A stretch of DNA of 64,000 nucleotides. It comes from Bacilli bacterium (GTDB lineage: Bacteria; Bacillota_I; Bacilli_A; ML615J-28; CAG-313). A program made the translations under genes and the position numbers. Below, in pieces: positions 52,201-61,023 of this stretch. The notes under the pieces are model-generated. The model was given only the letters and a program-made list of their open reading frames with translations. It was not told where the DNA came from and did no database searches. The stretch's first letter is position 1. Each line of letters begins with the position of its first letter. The stretch covers positions 148,720 to 212,719 of the forward strand of contig CAADXH010000018.1 in the NCBI GenBank assembly GCA_900752975.1, in the 5' to 3' direction.

Positions 52201-53163
52201 TTATTGTTTCATATCTTTCAACATCTGTTGAATATAAGCTTCATTTACATTAATAATCTTTAAAGAATCTAATGCAGTAACGAAAGTACAGATTGTTTCA
52301 CAATGTTCAACAATCTTTTCAATATCTAATCTAGAATCTTTAACAAATGCTTTAGAAGCGTTTTCATTAACCATTGATACTTTGGACATATTATAAACCA
52401 TCTGTTCCAATACATTTTTAGAACGACTGTTTCTAATATCAGTGGCTCTTCTCTTTCCAAGAGCAATATAAGATTCTTCAATCTTTGCTGCAGATTCTTG
52501 TGCTCTAGCATTATTTGCTTTTTCTGCTAACTTATCCTTATTATCTTCAACTTTCTGTTGTGTCTTAGATAAGGATTCTGCTAATGCAGCTTTATCTCTC
52601 ATATTGTTATTTACGAAGTCTGCTGTTTGTTCTCTTACTCTATTTGTAATTTTATCCACAGCATCACCAACTTCAATCTTATCAAGTTTATCATAAAACT
52701 TTTCTTTATCTTTCTTATTTGGTTTGAAAGATTCAGAGTTAGATTTGTCAGCACGTTCTAGAATAGATTCTATAGTTGTATCAATTGCATATGCCATTTC
52801 AGACATAATATAAGACATACCTCTAAACTTACTTAACAACTTCATAGAGCCCTGTTCATTTACAAAATTTGTAACCAATTGTCTAACAAGCTTCTGATGA
52901 TACTCTTCTCTAATAAGAACTGGATTTAAACAGTTATCTACAATTGCTACTAGCCCTTCTGTAACAAATGCATCCGTAATCTTCTGTTTATATTCAAGAA
53001 AAGTATGATCTACTCTATTGCGAGAACTAAGCTTTTCCCAGATAGCAGCTTTATCTGCTGCTTCATTCATTGCTGCTAGACGTTCTTTTTTATATTTATA
53101 AGCTTCTTTTACGGCTTTCTCTTCATTTTCTTTAATCTTTAATAAAGTTTCTTCATAGTGCAT
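52201..53163 (-). CDS. Helical, coiled-coil protein, unknown
   Basis: A 320-residue protein with AAAGGAGG before its ATG, last in the minus-strand baseplate operon. Almost wholly helical and charged; N-terminal Lys/Glu-rich helix (residues 1-45), a middle with Val-Arg-Gln-Leu-Val-Thr-Asn-Phe-Val, and a long coiled coil at about 195-240 (Ser-Lys-Thr-Gln-Gln-Lys-Val-Glu-Asp-Asn-Lys). No catalytic or metal motif. Being 30 bases downstream of the giant wedge gene, it may be a baseplate or tail-assembly chaperone or a structural rod; there is no homologue I recognise. Confidence 0.5.
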   Translation of the reverse strand: MHYEETLLKIKENEEKAVKEAYKYKKERLAAMNEAADKAAIWEKLSSRNRVDHTFLEYKQKITDAFVTEGLVAIVDNCLNPVLIREEYHQKLVRQLVTNFVNEQGSMKLLSKFRGMSYIMSEMAYAIDTTIESILERADKSNSESFKPNKKDKEKFYDKLDKIEVGDAVDKITNRVREQTADFVNNNMRDKAALAESLSKTQQKVEDNKDKLAEKANNARAQESAAKIEESYIALGKRRATDIRNSRSKNVLEQMVYNMSKVSMVNENASKAFVKDSRLDIEKIVEHCETICTFVTALDSLKIINVNEAYIQQMLKDMKQ

Positions 53164-53193
53164 AGGACAACCTCCTTTATTTTATTATTATGT

Positions 53194-56100
53194 TTAAGAA
53201 GTCACGATTCTTATATTTATATATGGTAATCCACTTACGTCATTTGTATCTACATGTAAGAATTCAGGTACAGTTGATAACATTTCCATGTTCTCATTTG
53301 TAATGATATGCTGATAGTTCGCATCATAAATATTAAATGATACGAATTCAAAATAGATTAAGAACTCAGAGAATTCTGATTCAACAAGTGTTGTGATATT
53401 CGGGAAATGAATGTCATCCAATTGATCTAATTGTTCCAAATAATTCTTAATTGTATCTTTGATTTGTTGAGTAACACTGTCAGCATCACTATCTTCATTA
53501 TAGAACTTTGCTCTAAATGTCATTGTTAATGCTACATTATCAATTAATTCTGTAGTGACATCACCGTCATCATCCGTTAAGTGATACATATTAGATGGAC
53601 CATATGTATTAAAGAACTTATAATCCAAGCCAAATGTACATTCCAACGGAGCGATTGCATCTAATACATAATTAATCTTCTTCTTCATTTCTTTAATGAA
53701 AGTAAGAACTCTTTCTTCTGTATTCCAATAGAAATATCTTACACAAGGAACACGATTGATGATATAAGATTCTATTTGTTCATTATCCGGATTAAAGATA
53801 TCATTTGTCCGAATGGAAGTTACATATGAATTCATGATATTAGAATAATCATATAATAAATTGATTCCTTGATAAGTGCTATATACATTGGTCAATACCA
53901 TTTCTTTTAATGTATAATTATGAGGTAAATATCCTGGGTCATCTTTATCGACTTTAATTGTCATACCAAATTCAGTACTTTGTGGAACTGAGTTATACAA
54001 AGACTGTACATTTGTATTATTAATAGAGATGTATTCACTGGTCAATCCATCTGTATATTGTTTTACAGAGCCAATGTCATACTTATAAAGAGTGAATATC
54101 TTCATTTCAGTATTAAGATTTAAATATAAATGTGTAGCATATGCCGATGGAGCATTCAAATCATCCAAGAAGCCTTTATCAACTGCTTGTTCATAATTCA
54201 TTGGTCTAGCATCATTAGCAGATGCAAAGAAACATTTATATCTTTCATAAAATGCTTTCTTTGCTTCTTCTGATTTCAATGGGTCTTTTCCACCAACTTC
54301 TTCTGCTATTTCATTCAAGAGTTCTTTTATACCAAAGTATACATTATTATTCTTATCGATGATATCGGTAATATCTCTATCTTTATCATCAACAGTAGAT
54401 GTAGTAAACGGTCTTGTATATAGGGTGATTTCATATGGAATACCAGATGTTTCATCTATTGCAGATAAATCATCCCCACCAACATATGTAGCAATCGCAT
54501 ACATTACAGGTGTAGATACAGATGTTTCATCTGTTCCTTTCTTATAGAATACAGCAATAACTTGTGTACGATTAATCATATTCTCATCAATTGAACCAGT
54601 ATTCGGTTTGATATTAATCTTAATTGTATACTTATAACGATTGTCAGATAGATAGGAGCTTCTATAAGTTTTAATACTCGGTAAGATAAATTGAATTGGT
54701 GATTTGCTATTTACACATTCAAATTCTTGATAACGGGTTTCATCAATAATATCAAGATAATAGGAAGCAGTGATTCTATGAGAATCTATTGTTGGATCGT
54801 CTTTAAGAATGATATTCAATGGGTTTGTATATAAGAACTTCGTAATCTTAGATATTAATACAATACAAGTATCATCAAAAGTTTCTTTACCATAATCGCT
54901 AGAAACTACTTTTGGTAATCGATAACGAATCGTATCAAATGTACCTAATTCTTCGTTCTTAACTAATAATTCTAGGCTAATAATTCTACCATCATTTCTT
55001 TCAATCGACAGTACTTCCCCAAGTGTCCAAGTTGATGGGTCTTTGTATGCAAAGTCACTGGTATGTTGTGATTCTGTATATGTACTAAAACGAATCAAAT
55101 CTCCTTCAGTTAATCTCATATTATCAAAACTATACTTTCCTTGACCATCGTAAGAATATACATCAATTGTATTAATCGTATCTAGAATTAATACTGAATT
55201 ATCGCTATCAATATATGGACGCATAAAAGTATTCATAAATAATACAGCATACATCTTTTTATTTTCATCACTTAGCATACTTAAATCAGTAAAATAATCA
55301 GGAACCCAAAAAGTACGATTAATATTAGAAGGTTGGTCTAAAGTTACCGGTGAATTATTAAACGCTAATGTATGATCATAGAAAGAAATATTAATTAGCC
55401 ATGCATAAATATCTAGATACACTTCTTGTTGATTGTTAGTTAAAGAGAATGGAATCTCAATTTCACATTTATTATCACTACCTAATACAAGATTATGAGA
55501 ATCAAAAATACGATTACAATAGAATCTTACAGTTTTAAGATATTTTAAACAGTCTCTATCTAATTCAATATTTGCAATTTCATAAATATAAGTATCGTCT
55601 GGATTATGACGTCGCATTAATGTCATAGTAAGATATTTACCAGTTTCATTCATTTGATCATCTGGTAAATACTTACCTGTACCAGCCTCATATACCTTAA
55701 CAGTAGCTGCAGACATATCATATTTATATCTTTTCGGGAAATATGTTGTTGTGGTTACACTACCATTTACTTCCTGATATTCTAATTCTAAATCAAAAAC
55801 GGTATCATTATAATCTTTCTTAACGATTTCATTGAGACCAAAAAGTTTAGGAATAACATATGAAATTAACGGAACTTGTGCTCTAGCTAGTCTACATCTT
55901 CTACAAGTTCCATAAAACCAATTATCATAATATTCTTTTTCCTCTGGAATTTGAGTATAGTAATTATTTGCCCAGATACTATAAAACGGTTTGAAATAGA
56001 TATTCGCATTTTCATGGAAATCATAAGATGTTTCTGGTTTCTTAATCTTATATTCAAAATTAGGAATTACTTTTTCATGTTCAAATGAGCCGGAATAATC

Positions 56101-57630
56101 TCTATTCCAAATTTCCATTTCTTCATCGGTTGGAGTGCCTTGATAAGTGGTTAAACCTGTGCCATCATAAAACGAATAATTTGTCTCTACATTTGTTACT
56201 TTCTGCTGTAAGTATCCAATATAGTTATCTCTAAGTAACGGTAAGTTAGCACCTTTACCAAATTTATAATAGAATACTGGAGTACCACTTTCTAGATAGA
56301 TATTACCGTTATTGGAATCTCGTCTTGTACTTTCCAAGTAAATTGGAATCGTATTTGTTGGTACCACATTTAATTGTGCATCTTTCATAAGATTATAAAC
56401 ATAGTAGACTCTGTCTAATATATTATCTTCTTTTCTAAATACATGAAGAACAGAATTTTCATTATTAAGACTATTGAAGAAGTTTCTTAAATCGGTCAGT
56501 GTAGTAATACTTCCCCTAGATAATGCTTCTTTTGGAATGATATGTTGTAGTTGTTCAATACTCTGTCTATCCAATCCTCCAGATGAGCCATCATCACCTC
56601 TCTGAGCGACAATTACATAAAGATTTGTATATCTATCAGAAGTCAATCGGATGGTCTTTTCTTCAGAATATTCAAAGTTACCACCGGCACCATCTGAAGT
56701 GTATAATTGTATTGTTATGTCAGAGTTTGCAGGCGGTTGATAATTAGATGGGTCAAATCGAATTCGAATTGTATTACTATTAATATACTGATAATAACAA
56801 TACTTCTGTTCTGCAATCTCTTGGTTATATAACCCATCATAAACAGCATTTAGATAGACAGTATTACCATTAGAACCGGTTGTGCCATCAGCTGGTTCTT
56901 TTACAATAATATTAAAGTGACTCATCTGCTTATCAAATGAGAAACTAAAAGTCTTATTAGCAATTACATCAGAGTCCAAAACTTTCTGATAGATTTCTTT
57001 GTAGTAAACTTGATGAAGATTTGTAGATAATACAACCATATTATCTTCTTCATAGTTAAAAATTGCGATTGGTGGTAAGAACGGGTTATCTAAATCAGAA
57101 ATAGGATTCTTATGAGTCATATCATAAGAAGCAGTATAAACATAATTCCGTTGACTACCGTTAGTGCTATCATCTAGTTTTACATAATTAATTGTAATGT
57201 CATAGTCAGTATGAAATTCGAATTCATCAAATCGTAATGGAGTATCTGCTGTAAGCGTAAACTTACCATCAATCATATTTGCTCTTAATGCTTTCTCAGG
57301 AAACATTAAAAGAACTTTCATATTTGCAGCGGTTGCTGCTACTTTTTCTACACCCAATGATAATGCATGTGTAATTACATTTCTATCAAACTTTGCTCTT
57401 GTTGGGATCGCTTCATTTGATAACTCAGAAGCGGTTACGATTGCATTTTGTAATAAAGATGCAAATTGATATCCCATGTATCCATACATACCTACAAGTA
57501 AAGTTTCCTTTTCATTATCAATACCATCTATATTCTTCTTTTTGATATCATCTACGAATCTAGTAATATCATATATATCAGAATTTAGAATCTTTTGAGC
57601 TGTAGTTTCTTCCGTTTTTTTAACAGACAT
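53194..57630 (-). CDS. Giant baseplate wedge protein (T4 gp6/gp7-like)
   Basis: A 1478-residue protein with AAGGAGG before its ATG. Residues about 35-110 (Leu-Val-Gly-Met-Tyr-Gly-Tyr-Met-Gly...Ala-Ile-Val-Thr-Ala-Ser-Glu-Leu, then Ala-Ile-Pro-Thr-Arg-Ala-Lys-Phe-Asp-Arg) resemble the N-terminus of wedge proteins that pack round the tube in large myoviruses. The long beta-rich middle, with many Tyr and Asn, is larger than T4 gp6 (660 residues), and may combine gp6 and gp7 roles. The C-terminus ends in a small domain (Ser-Thr-Val-Pro-Glu-Phe-Leu-His-Val) like that closing such proteins. It is cotranscribed with the 57649 gene, 19 bases upstream. The wedge assignment comes from pattern and length, with no search behind it. 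Confidence 0.6.
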   Translation of the reverse strand: MSVKKTEETTAQKILNSDIYDITRFVDDIKKKNIDGIDNEKETLLVGMYGYMGYQFASLLQNAIVTASELSNEAIPTRAKFDRNVITHALSLGVEKVAATAANMKVLLMFPEKALRANMIDGKFTLTADTPLRFDEFEFHTDYDITINYVKLDDSTNGSQRNYVYTASYDMTHKNPISDLDNPFLPPIAIFNYEEDNMVVLSTNLHQVYYKEIYQKVLDSDVIANKTFSFSFDKQMSHFNIIVKEPADGTTGSNGNTVYLNAVYDGLYNQEIAEQKYCYYQYINSNTIRIRFDPSNYQPPANSDITIQLYTSDGAGGNFEYSEEKTIRLTSDRYTNLYVIVAQRGDDGSSGGLDRQSIEQLQHIIPKEALSRGSITTLTDLRNFFNSLNNENSVLHVFRKEDNILDRVYYVYNLMKDAQLNVVPTNTIPIYLESTRRDSNNGNIYLESGTPVFYYKFGKGANLPLLRDNYIGYLQQKVTNVETNYSFYDGTGLTTYQGTPTDEEMEIWNRDYSGSFEHEKVIPNFEYKIKKPETSYDFHENANIYFKPFYSIWANNYYTQIPEEKEYYDNWFYGTCRRCRLARAQVPLISYVIPKLFGLNEIVKKDYNDTVFDLELEYQEVNGSVTTTTYFPKRYKYDMSAATVKVYEAGTGKYLPDDQMNETGKYLTMTLMRRHNPDDTYIYEIANIELDRDCLKYLKTVRFYCNRIFDSHNLVLGSDNKCEIEIPFSLTNNQQEVYLDIYAWLINISFYDHTLAFNNSPVTLDQPSNINRTFWVPDYFTDLSMLSDENKKMYAVLFMNTFMRPYIDSDNSVLILDTINTIDVYSYDGQGKYSFDNMRLTEGDLIRFSTYTESQHTSDFAYKDPSTWTLGEVLSIERNDGRIISLELLVKNEELGTFDTIRYRLPKVVSSDYGKETFDDTCIVLISKITKFLYTNPLNIILKDDPTIDSHRITASYYLDIIDETRYQEFECVNSKSPIQFILPSIKTYRSSYLSDNRYKYTIKINIKPNTGSIDENMINRTQVIAVFYKKGTDETSVSTPVMYAIATYVGGDDLSAIDETSGIPYEITLYTRPFTTSTVDDKDRDITDIIDKNNNVYFGIKELLNEIAEEVGGKDPLKSEEAKKAFYERYKCFFASANDARPMNYEQAVDKGFLDDLNAPSAYATHLYLNLNTEMKIFTLYKYDIGSVKQYTDGLTSEYISINNTNVQSLYNSVPQSTEFGMTIKVDKDDPGYLPHNYTLKEMVLTNVYSTYQGINLLYDYSNIMNSYVTSIRTNDIFNPDNEQIESYIINRVPCVRYFYWNTEERVLTFIKEMKKKINYVLDAIAPLECTFGLDYKFFNTYGPSNMYHLTDDDGDVTTELIDNVALTMTFRAKFYNEDSDADSVTQQIKDTIKNYLEQLDQLDDIHFPNITTLVESEFSEFLIYFEFVSFNIYDANYQHIITNENMEMLSTVPEFLHVDTNDVSGLPYINIRIVTS

Positions 57631-57648
57631 ATTTTACCTCCTTCTTAC

Positions 57649-58884
57649 TTAATTTATCCATACCAATCTATGAAAACCTGTACTATTAGAAGAGGCTGTG
57701 GTATGATGTCCAGTTCTTAAAGAAGAACCTGTAGTACTCATTACATATGGATATCCTACCCAAGTCTTCCCATCTACAAGTGGGCTAATATTTCGTTCAC
57801 TTAAGAAGAAATGCATAGTTGCACCTGGACCACTAAATCCCAATGAACGTGCTGTTAACCAATTCAATTCTGCTAGATTGATTGGATCCATATCTCTAAT
57901 AAATTGAGCTTTCCAGTTTACAGTAAACTTAATTGTATTTTCAATATTAGAGATCGTGCCTCTCGGAACAGACATTGGTGTGCATCCAGTTGCTTTTGCC
58001 CAATACATAATTCTACCGGTATCATCTACAATAATCTTCCAAATAGATAGTGCTTCAGGATATATCTTATTCATAATATAAGCATATCTTGTTGGCATTA
58101 TCTCAGTCATATACTTACTTCTAAAATACTCATCATAGATTTTGAATAGCATGTATACATCTAGATATTTTGTATCTTTGAATTCAAGGCTAAAATCATA
58201 TTGAAGGTCTGATGAAATAGAACCTTCTCTATAACTTGTATTTGTTTGATATAGGTTTTGGTTATTCAAAACATCAGTTGCTGTAATATCAGGTAAATCA
58301 AAAGAACTTGTAACCATATTAGAAAGTAAATTAATATACTTATTATTCAAATCTATATTTAATCCTTTTGATTCTAATATTCCAGTACTAGTCCCAAAAT
58401 ACTGTTGTAATGAATAATAACTTAACTTGTATCTAGAGAATGCTTCTTTAAAGAACGGGAATACTTTAAGTTTATCATACATATCTGCAGGATTTCCAGT
58501 ATCTACTAAATGTAAATCCGGTTTTGAGAAGAATATGTATTCTCTATTACCAGTGACCAATTCATGAGCAGGGTCAAGATATCCATAACGACTAAACTTA
58601 TTAAATCGATTATGAAGCATATCTTCTGGAGAAGATAATGTTGTATCATGAAGCATATTTTCATAATCTTCATCATGTATTTCTAGGTCTTCTTCTTTAA
58701 AAGCACCTCTTTCTTCTTTCTTATTTGTAATTGGAGAAAACAACATACCTGAATTTTCACCTGCTTCATATAAATCACTTGAATGAACGTGCTCATTCCA
58801 ACCAGCTAATTCAGAAGCATATTTTAAATCTTTCCCTTTATGATAAGTATTCATAAAAGAAAACTTTTCATCTGTCGTAGCCAT
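57649..58884 (-). CDS. Unknown virion protein, probable baseplate component
   Basis: A 411-residue protein. The start at 58884 is chosen because two purine-rich sites (AGGAGGAAGGAGG) lie just upstream; the frame continues to 58947 without one. After an acidic N-terminal 90 residues comes Met-Leu-His-Asn-Arg-Phe-Asn-Lys-Phe-Ser-Arg-Tyr and then a mixed, aromatic-rich body (Tyr-Ile-Phe-Phe-Ser-Lys-Pro-Asp-Leu-His-Leu). The Asp/His-rich end (Arg-Thr-Gly-His-His-Thr-Thr) is unusual. It lies immediately upstream of the wedge gene on the same transcript. No membrane or enzyme motif; a baseplate role is inferred from context. Confidence 0.5.
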   Translation of the reverse strand: MATTDEKFSFMNTYHKGKDLKYASELAGWNEHVHSSDLYEAGENSGMLFSPITNKKEERGAFKEEDLEIHDEDYENMLHDTTLSSPEDMLHNRFNKFSRYGYLDPAHELVTGNREYIFFSKPDLHLVDTGNPADMYDKLKVFPFFKEAFSRYKLSYYSLQQYFGTSTGILESKGLNIDLNNKYINLLSNMVTSSFDLPDITATDVLNNQNLYQTNTSYREGSISSDLQYDFSLEFKDTKYLDVYMLFKIYDEYFRSKYMTEIMPTRYAYIMNKIYPEALSIWKIIVDDTGRIMYWAKATGCTPMSVPRGTISNIENTIKFTVNWKAQFIRDMDPINLAELNWLTARSLGFSGPGATMHFFLSERNISPLVDGKTWVGYPYVMSTTGSSLRTGHHTTASSNSTGFHRLVWIN

Positions 58885-58944
58885 AAGTACCTCCTTCCTC
58901 CTATGTTCAGGATTTATTATGATGTTAAACTGGGTAAAGTAATA

Positions 58945-58974
58945 CACATTTATATACTATAAATGTGAATAGAG
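58945..58974. promoter_or_regulatory. Divergent palindromic element, copy C (looser)
   Basis: CACATTTATA (58945-58954) and TATAAATGTG (58958-58967) form a perfect palindrome around TAC, followed by AATAGAG. Copies A and B share the CAC/TATATA/TATA/GTG or ATG layout and the AATAGA that follows. It lies between the divergent 58884 (-) and 59062 (+) genes. Confidence 0.5.
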
Positions 58975-59061
58975 TGTATCATTCTAAGAAACACTCCCAT
59001 AACTTCAAAGATTATGTTGTACTTTGTACTAAATTTTAGTTAATGTTATAGGAGGCTAATT

Positions 59062-59388
59062 ATGAATACGGCTGATATTTATGATGGAATGATGAGAAAT
59101 ATGGAATTTCAAGCTAGAAACGATGCTAGATTGGATGCTATATATGATAGAGAATATAAAAGACAGACAAATCAAATGAATTGTAATAATCAGGATACTG
59201 CTAGACTCAATGCAATCGAGTCTAGATTAACAGATATTGAAAATAGATTAAACAAACTTCAGGATATGATTGTATCTGATCAAAATAATCTATTTGTATT
59301 TGCACCGAAGCAGAATGTCAATGCAGGAATTTCATTTACACTTACAGAAGCTCAGTTCAATGATTTAGTAAATCGTATTGTGAAATAA
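59062..59388 (+). CDS. Small coiled-coil protein
   Basis: A 108-residue protein; TAGGAGG precedes ATG 59062. Residues 15-70 carry heptads (Arg-Leu-Asn-Ala-Ile-Glu-Ser-Arg-Leu-Thr-Asp-Ile-Glu-Asn-Arg-Leu-Asn-Lys-Leu) typical of a trimeric or parallel coiled coil, followed by a short folded end (Ile-Ser-Phe-Thr-Leu-Thr-Glu-Ala-Gln-Phe-Asn-Asp-Leu-Val). Such small coiled-coil proteins form fibres, head whiskers or assembly adaptors. It is the first plus gene after element C. Identity unknown. Confidence 0.55.
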   Translation: MNTADIYDGMMRNMEFQARNDARLDAIYDREYKRQTNQMNCNNQDTARLNAIESRLTDIENRLNKLQDMIVSDQNNLFVFAPKQNVNAGISFTLTEAQFNDLVNRIVK

Positions 59389-59461
59389 TTATATACGTTC
59401 GTTGAATGATACACTTTATTTTTTTGAACATTTCTATAAAATTTGAAAAGGAGGTAGAAAT

Positions 59462-61006
59462 ATGTACGGAAGAGAGTATTTTCATGAATCTGTTGTTCGT
59501 GATATTGTCGATGTTCTTACTTCTCTGAAAGACTACGACGAAGTACAATTCATCAATAATGCTAAAGCGAATAGAAGTTTCAAGTCTATTACTTCAGCCA
59601 CAAAAGATTTGATTCTTACTTTTCCTGTTTTAGTAAGTACTGATATTGAACCAGATAATGCAATCATGATTGCTAAAGCCCATGAAAAGAAAATGGCATC
59701 TTTACTTCATATTCTTTTTACTTCAATTAGTGTCGGAAACAATGAAGATGTCTTCGACTATGTTAGAAAATTCCATTCTAATGTAGGAAGTATGGATGGG
59801 ACTTTGGACTCTTATGTAGATTCTCTTGATAAGTTAGCAACTACATTTGGTGAATCATATGACCAGACTCTTAAAATCGATCATGAAGTACTAAATACTG
59901 TATTAGAAGATTTGCGAGAATCCAACTATACTTTACCCGATGACACAAAGGAAAGTAGTCTTGAATCTTTCAAGATTATTCCTGGATATCGCACTGGTAT
60001 GAATGATATGATCATCAACGAAGGAAAAAAGAAAAAGAATAATAGTGGAAATAATAGTAGTGGTGGATATATTAATCATACATACAACCATGATGATACA
60101 AAAGATATTGAAATGATAGATGCTACAATTATAGCAGATTATGAATCCAAAACTACTCATACACCTGATGAAGACAAAGAATATAAACTAGCCAAAGCTA
60201 GAATGGATCAAAGAAATGGTGTTAACAAAGTACAGAACACTAGCGGTGGTGGATATGGTGGAAGAAATATTTATAAATCTGGATTCTCTAATGATAAAGA
60301 TTATGCAGATTATATGAAGAATATGGCTTCTTATCATTCCAGTGTTATGCTTAATACCGAATATAAGAAAGCAAATGAATTACAGCCAACAATGATGGTT
60401 ATTAACTTCATGCGTCATGGAGAACACGGTGATAATATTAACACCGCTGTAATTGGTATTAAAGCTAAAATCTATCCTATTTCTTCTGCTGATATTTGCA
60501 ATAGAATTAGTGGTAAGCTTGATGATAAGAATATTCTTACAAACTTTATAAGAGCGACTACTAATGAAATTGCATTTTTCCGTGATTTCTTATTTGCAAT
60601 TGATAATGCTAAGATGGATGCTTTATCTTATAGTAAGAGAGCTACTTCTAATAAACTGTGGAAAGTATTAGAAAGACGTTCTGCTAAGAGTAAATTTAGA
60701 CGTTCTCTTAGAATGTATAATGATGCTACTGCAATCACTACATTAGTATTATCTGAAAACGATGCTGATTATCTAAAGAAGGTTAACAATGTAGATATTC
60801 TTGAAGTTAGAAATGCTCGTAAGATTCTAGATTCTTATAACTTCATGTGTATTTGTATTCTTAACCAATCTACAGAAGTTGCTTCTATTCTCTATGATAC
60901 TGGAGATGATACATACGAAATGATTCCTTTCTCTGGTCTTGAACGAGAAGCTAGTGATAATAGCTATAAGAAGATGGTAAATCTTCTATCTAAAGTAAGT
61001 AGATAA
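59462..61006 (+). CDS. Unknown virion-type protein with glycine-rich middle
   Basis: A 514-residue protein; AAAAGGAGG precedes ATG 59462. Residues 1-160 are helical (Val-Val-Arg-Asp-Ile-Val-Asp-Val-Leu-Thr-Ser-Leu). The middle (about 178-290) is Lys/Asn/Ser/Gly-rich with a Gly-Gly-Gly-Tyr-Gly-Gly patch, probably a flexible hinge. The C-terminal 210 residues form an alpha/beta domain with strands Thr-Met-Met-Val-Ile-Asn-Phe-Met and Val-Ile-Gly-Ile-Lys-Ala-Lys-Ile-Tyr, and a basic helix Arg-Arg-Ser-Ala-Lys-Ser-Lys-Phe-Arg-Arg. Followed after 18 bases by the 61024 gene, so in one operon. Two folded parts joined by a flexible middle suggest a structural adaptor; unrecognised. Confidence 0.5.
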   Translation: MYGREYFHESVVRDIVDVLTSLKDYDEVQFINNAKANRSFKSITSATKDLILTFPVLVSTDIEPDNAIMIAKAHEKKMASLLHILFTSISVGNNEDVFDYVRKFHSNVGSMDGTLDSYVDSLDKLATTFGESYDQTLKIDHEVLNTVLEDLRESNYTLPDDTKESSLESFKIIPGYRTGMNDMIINEGKKKKNNSGNNSSGGYINHTYNHDDTKDIEMIDATIIADYESKTTHTPDEDKEYKLAKARMDQRNGVNKVQNTSGGGYGGRNIYKSGFSNDKDYADYMKNMASYHSSVMLNTEYKKANELQPTMMVINFMRHGEHGDNINTAVIGIKAKIYPISSADICNRISGKLDDKNILTNFIRATTNEIAFFRDFLFAIDNAKMDALSYSKRATSNKLWKVLERRSAKSKFRRSLRMYNDATAITTLVLSENDADYLKKVNNVDILEVRNARKILDSYNFMCICILNQSTEVASILYDTGDDTYEMIPFSGLEREASDNSYKKMVNLLSKVSR

Positions 61007-61023
61007 GAAAGGAGGTTTATGAA

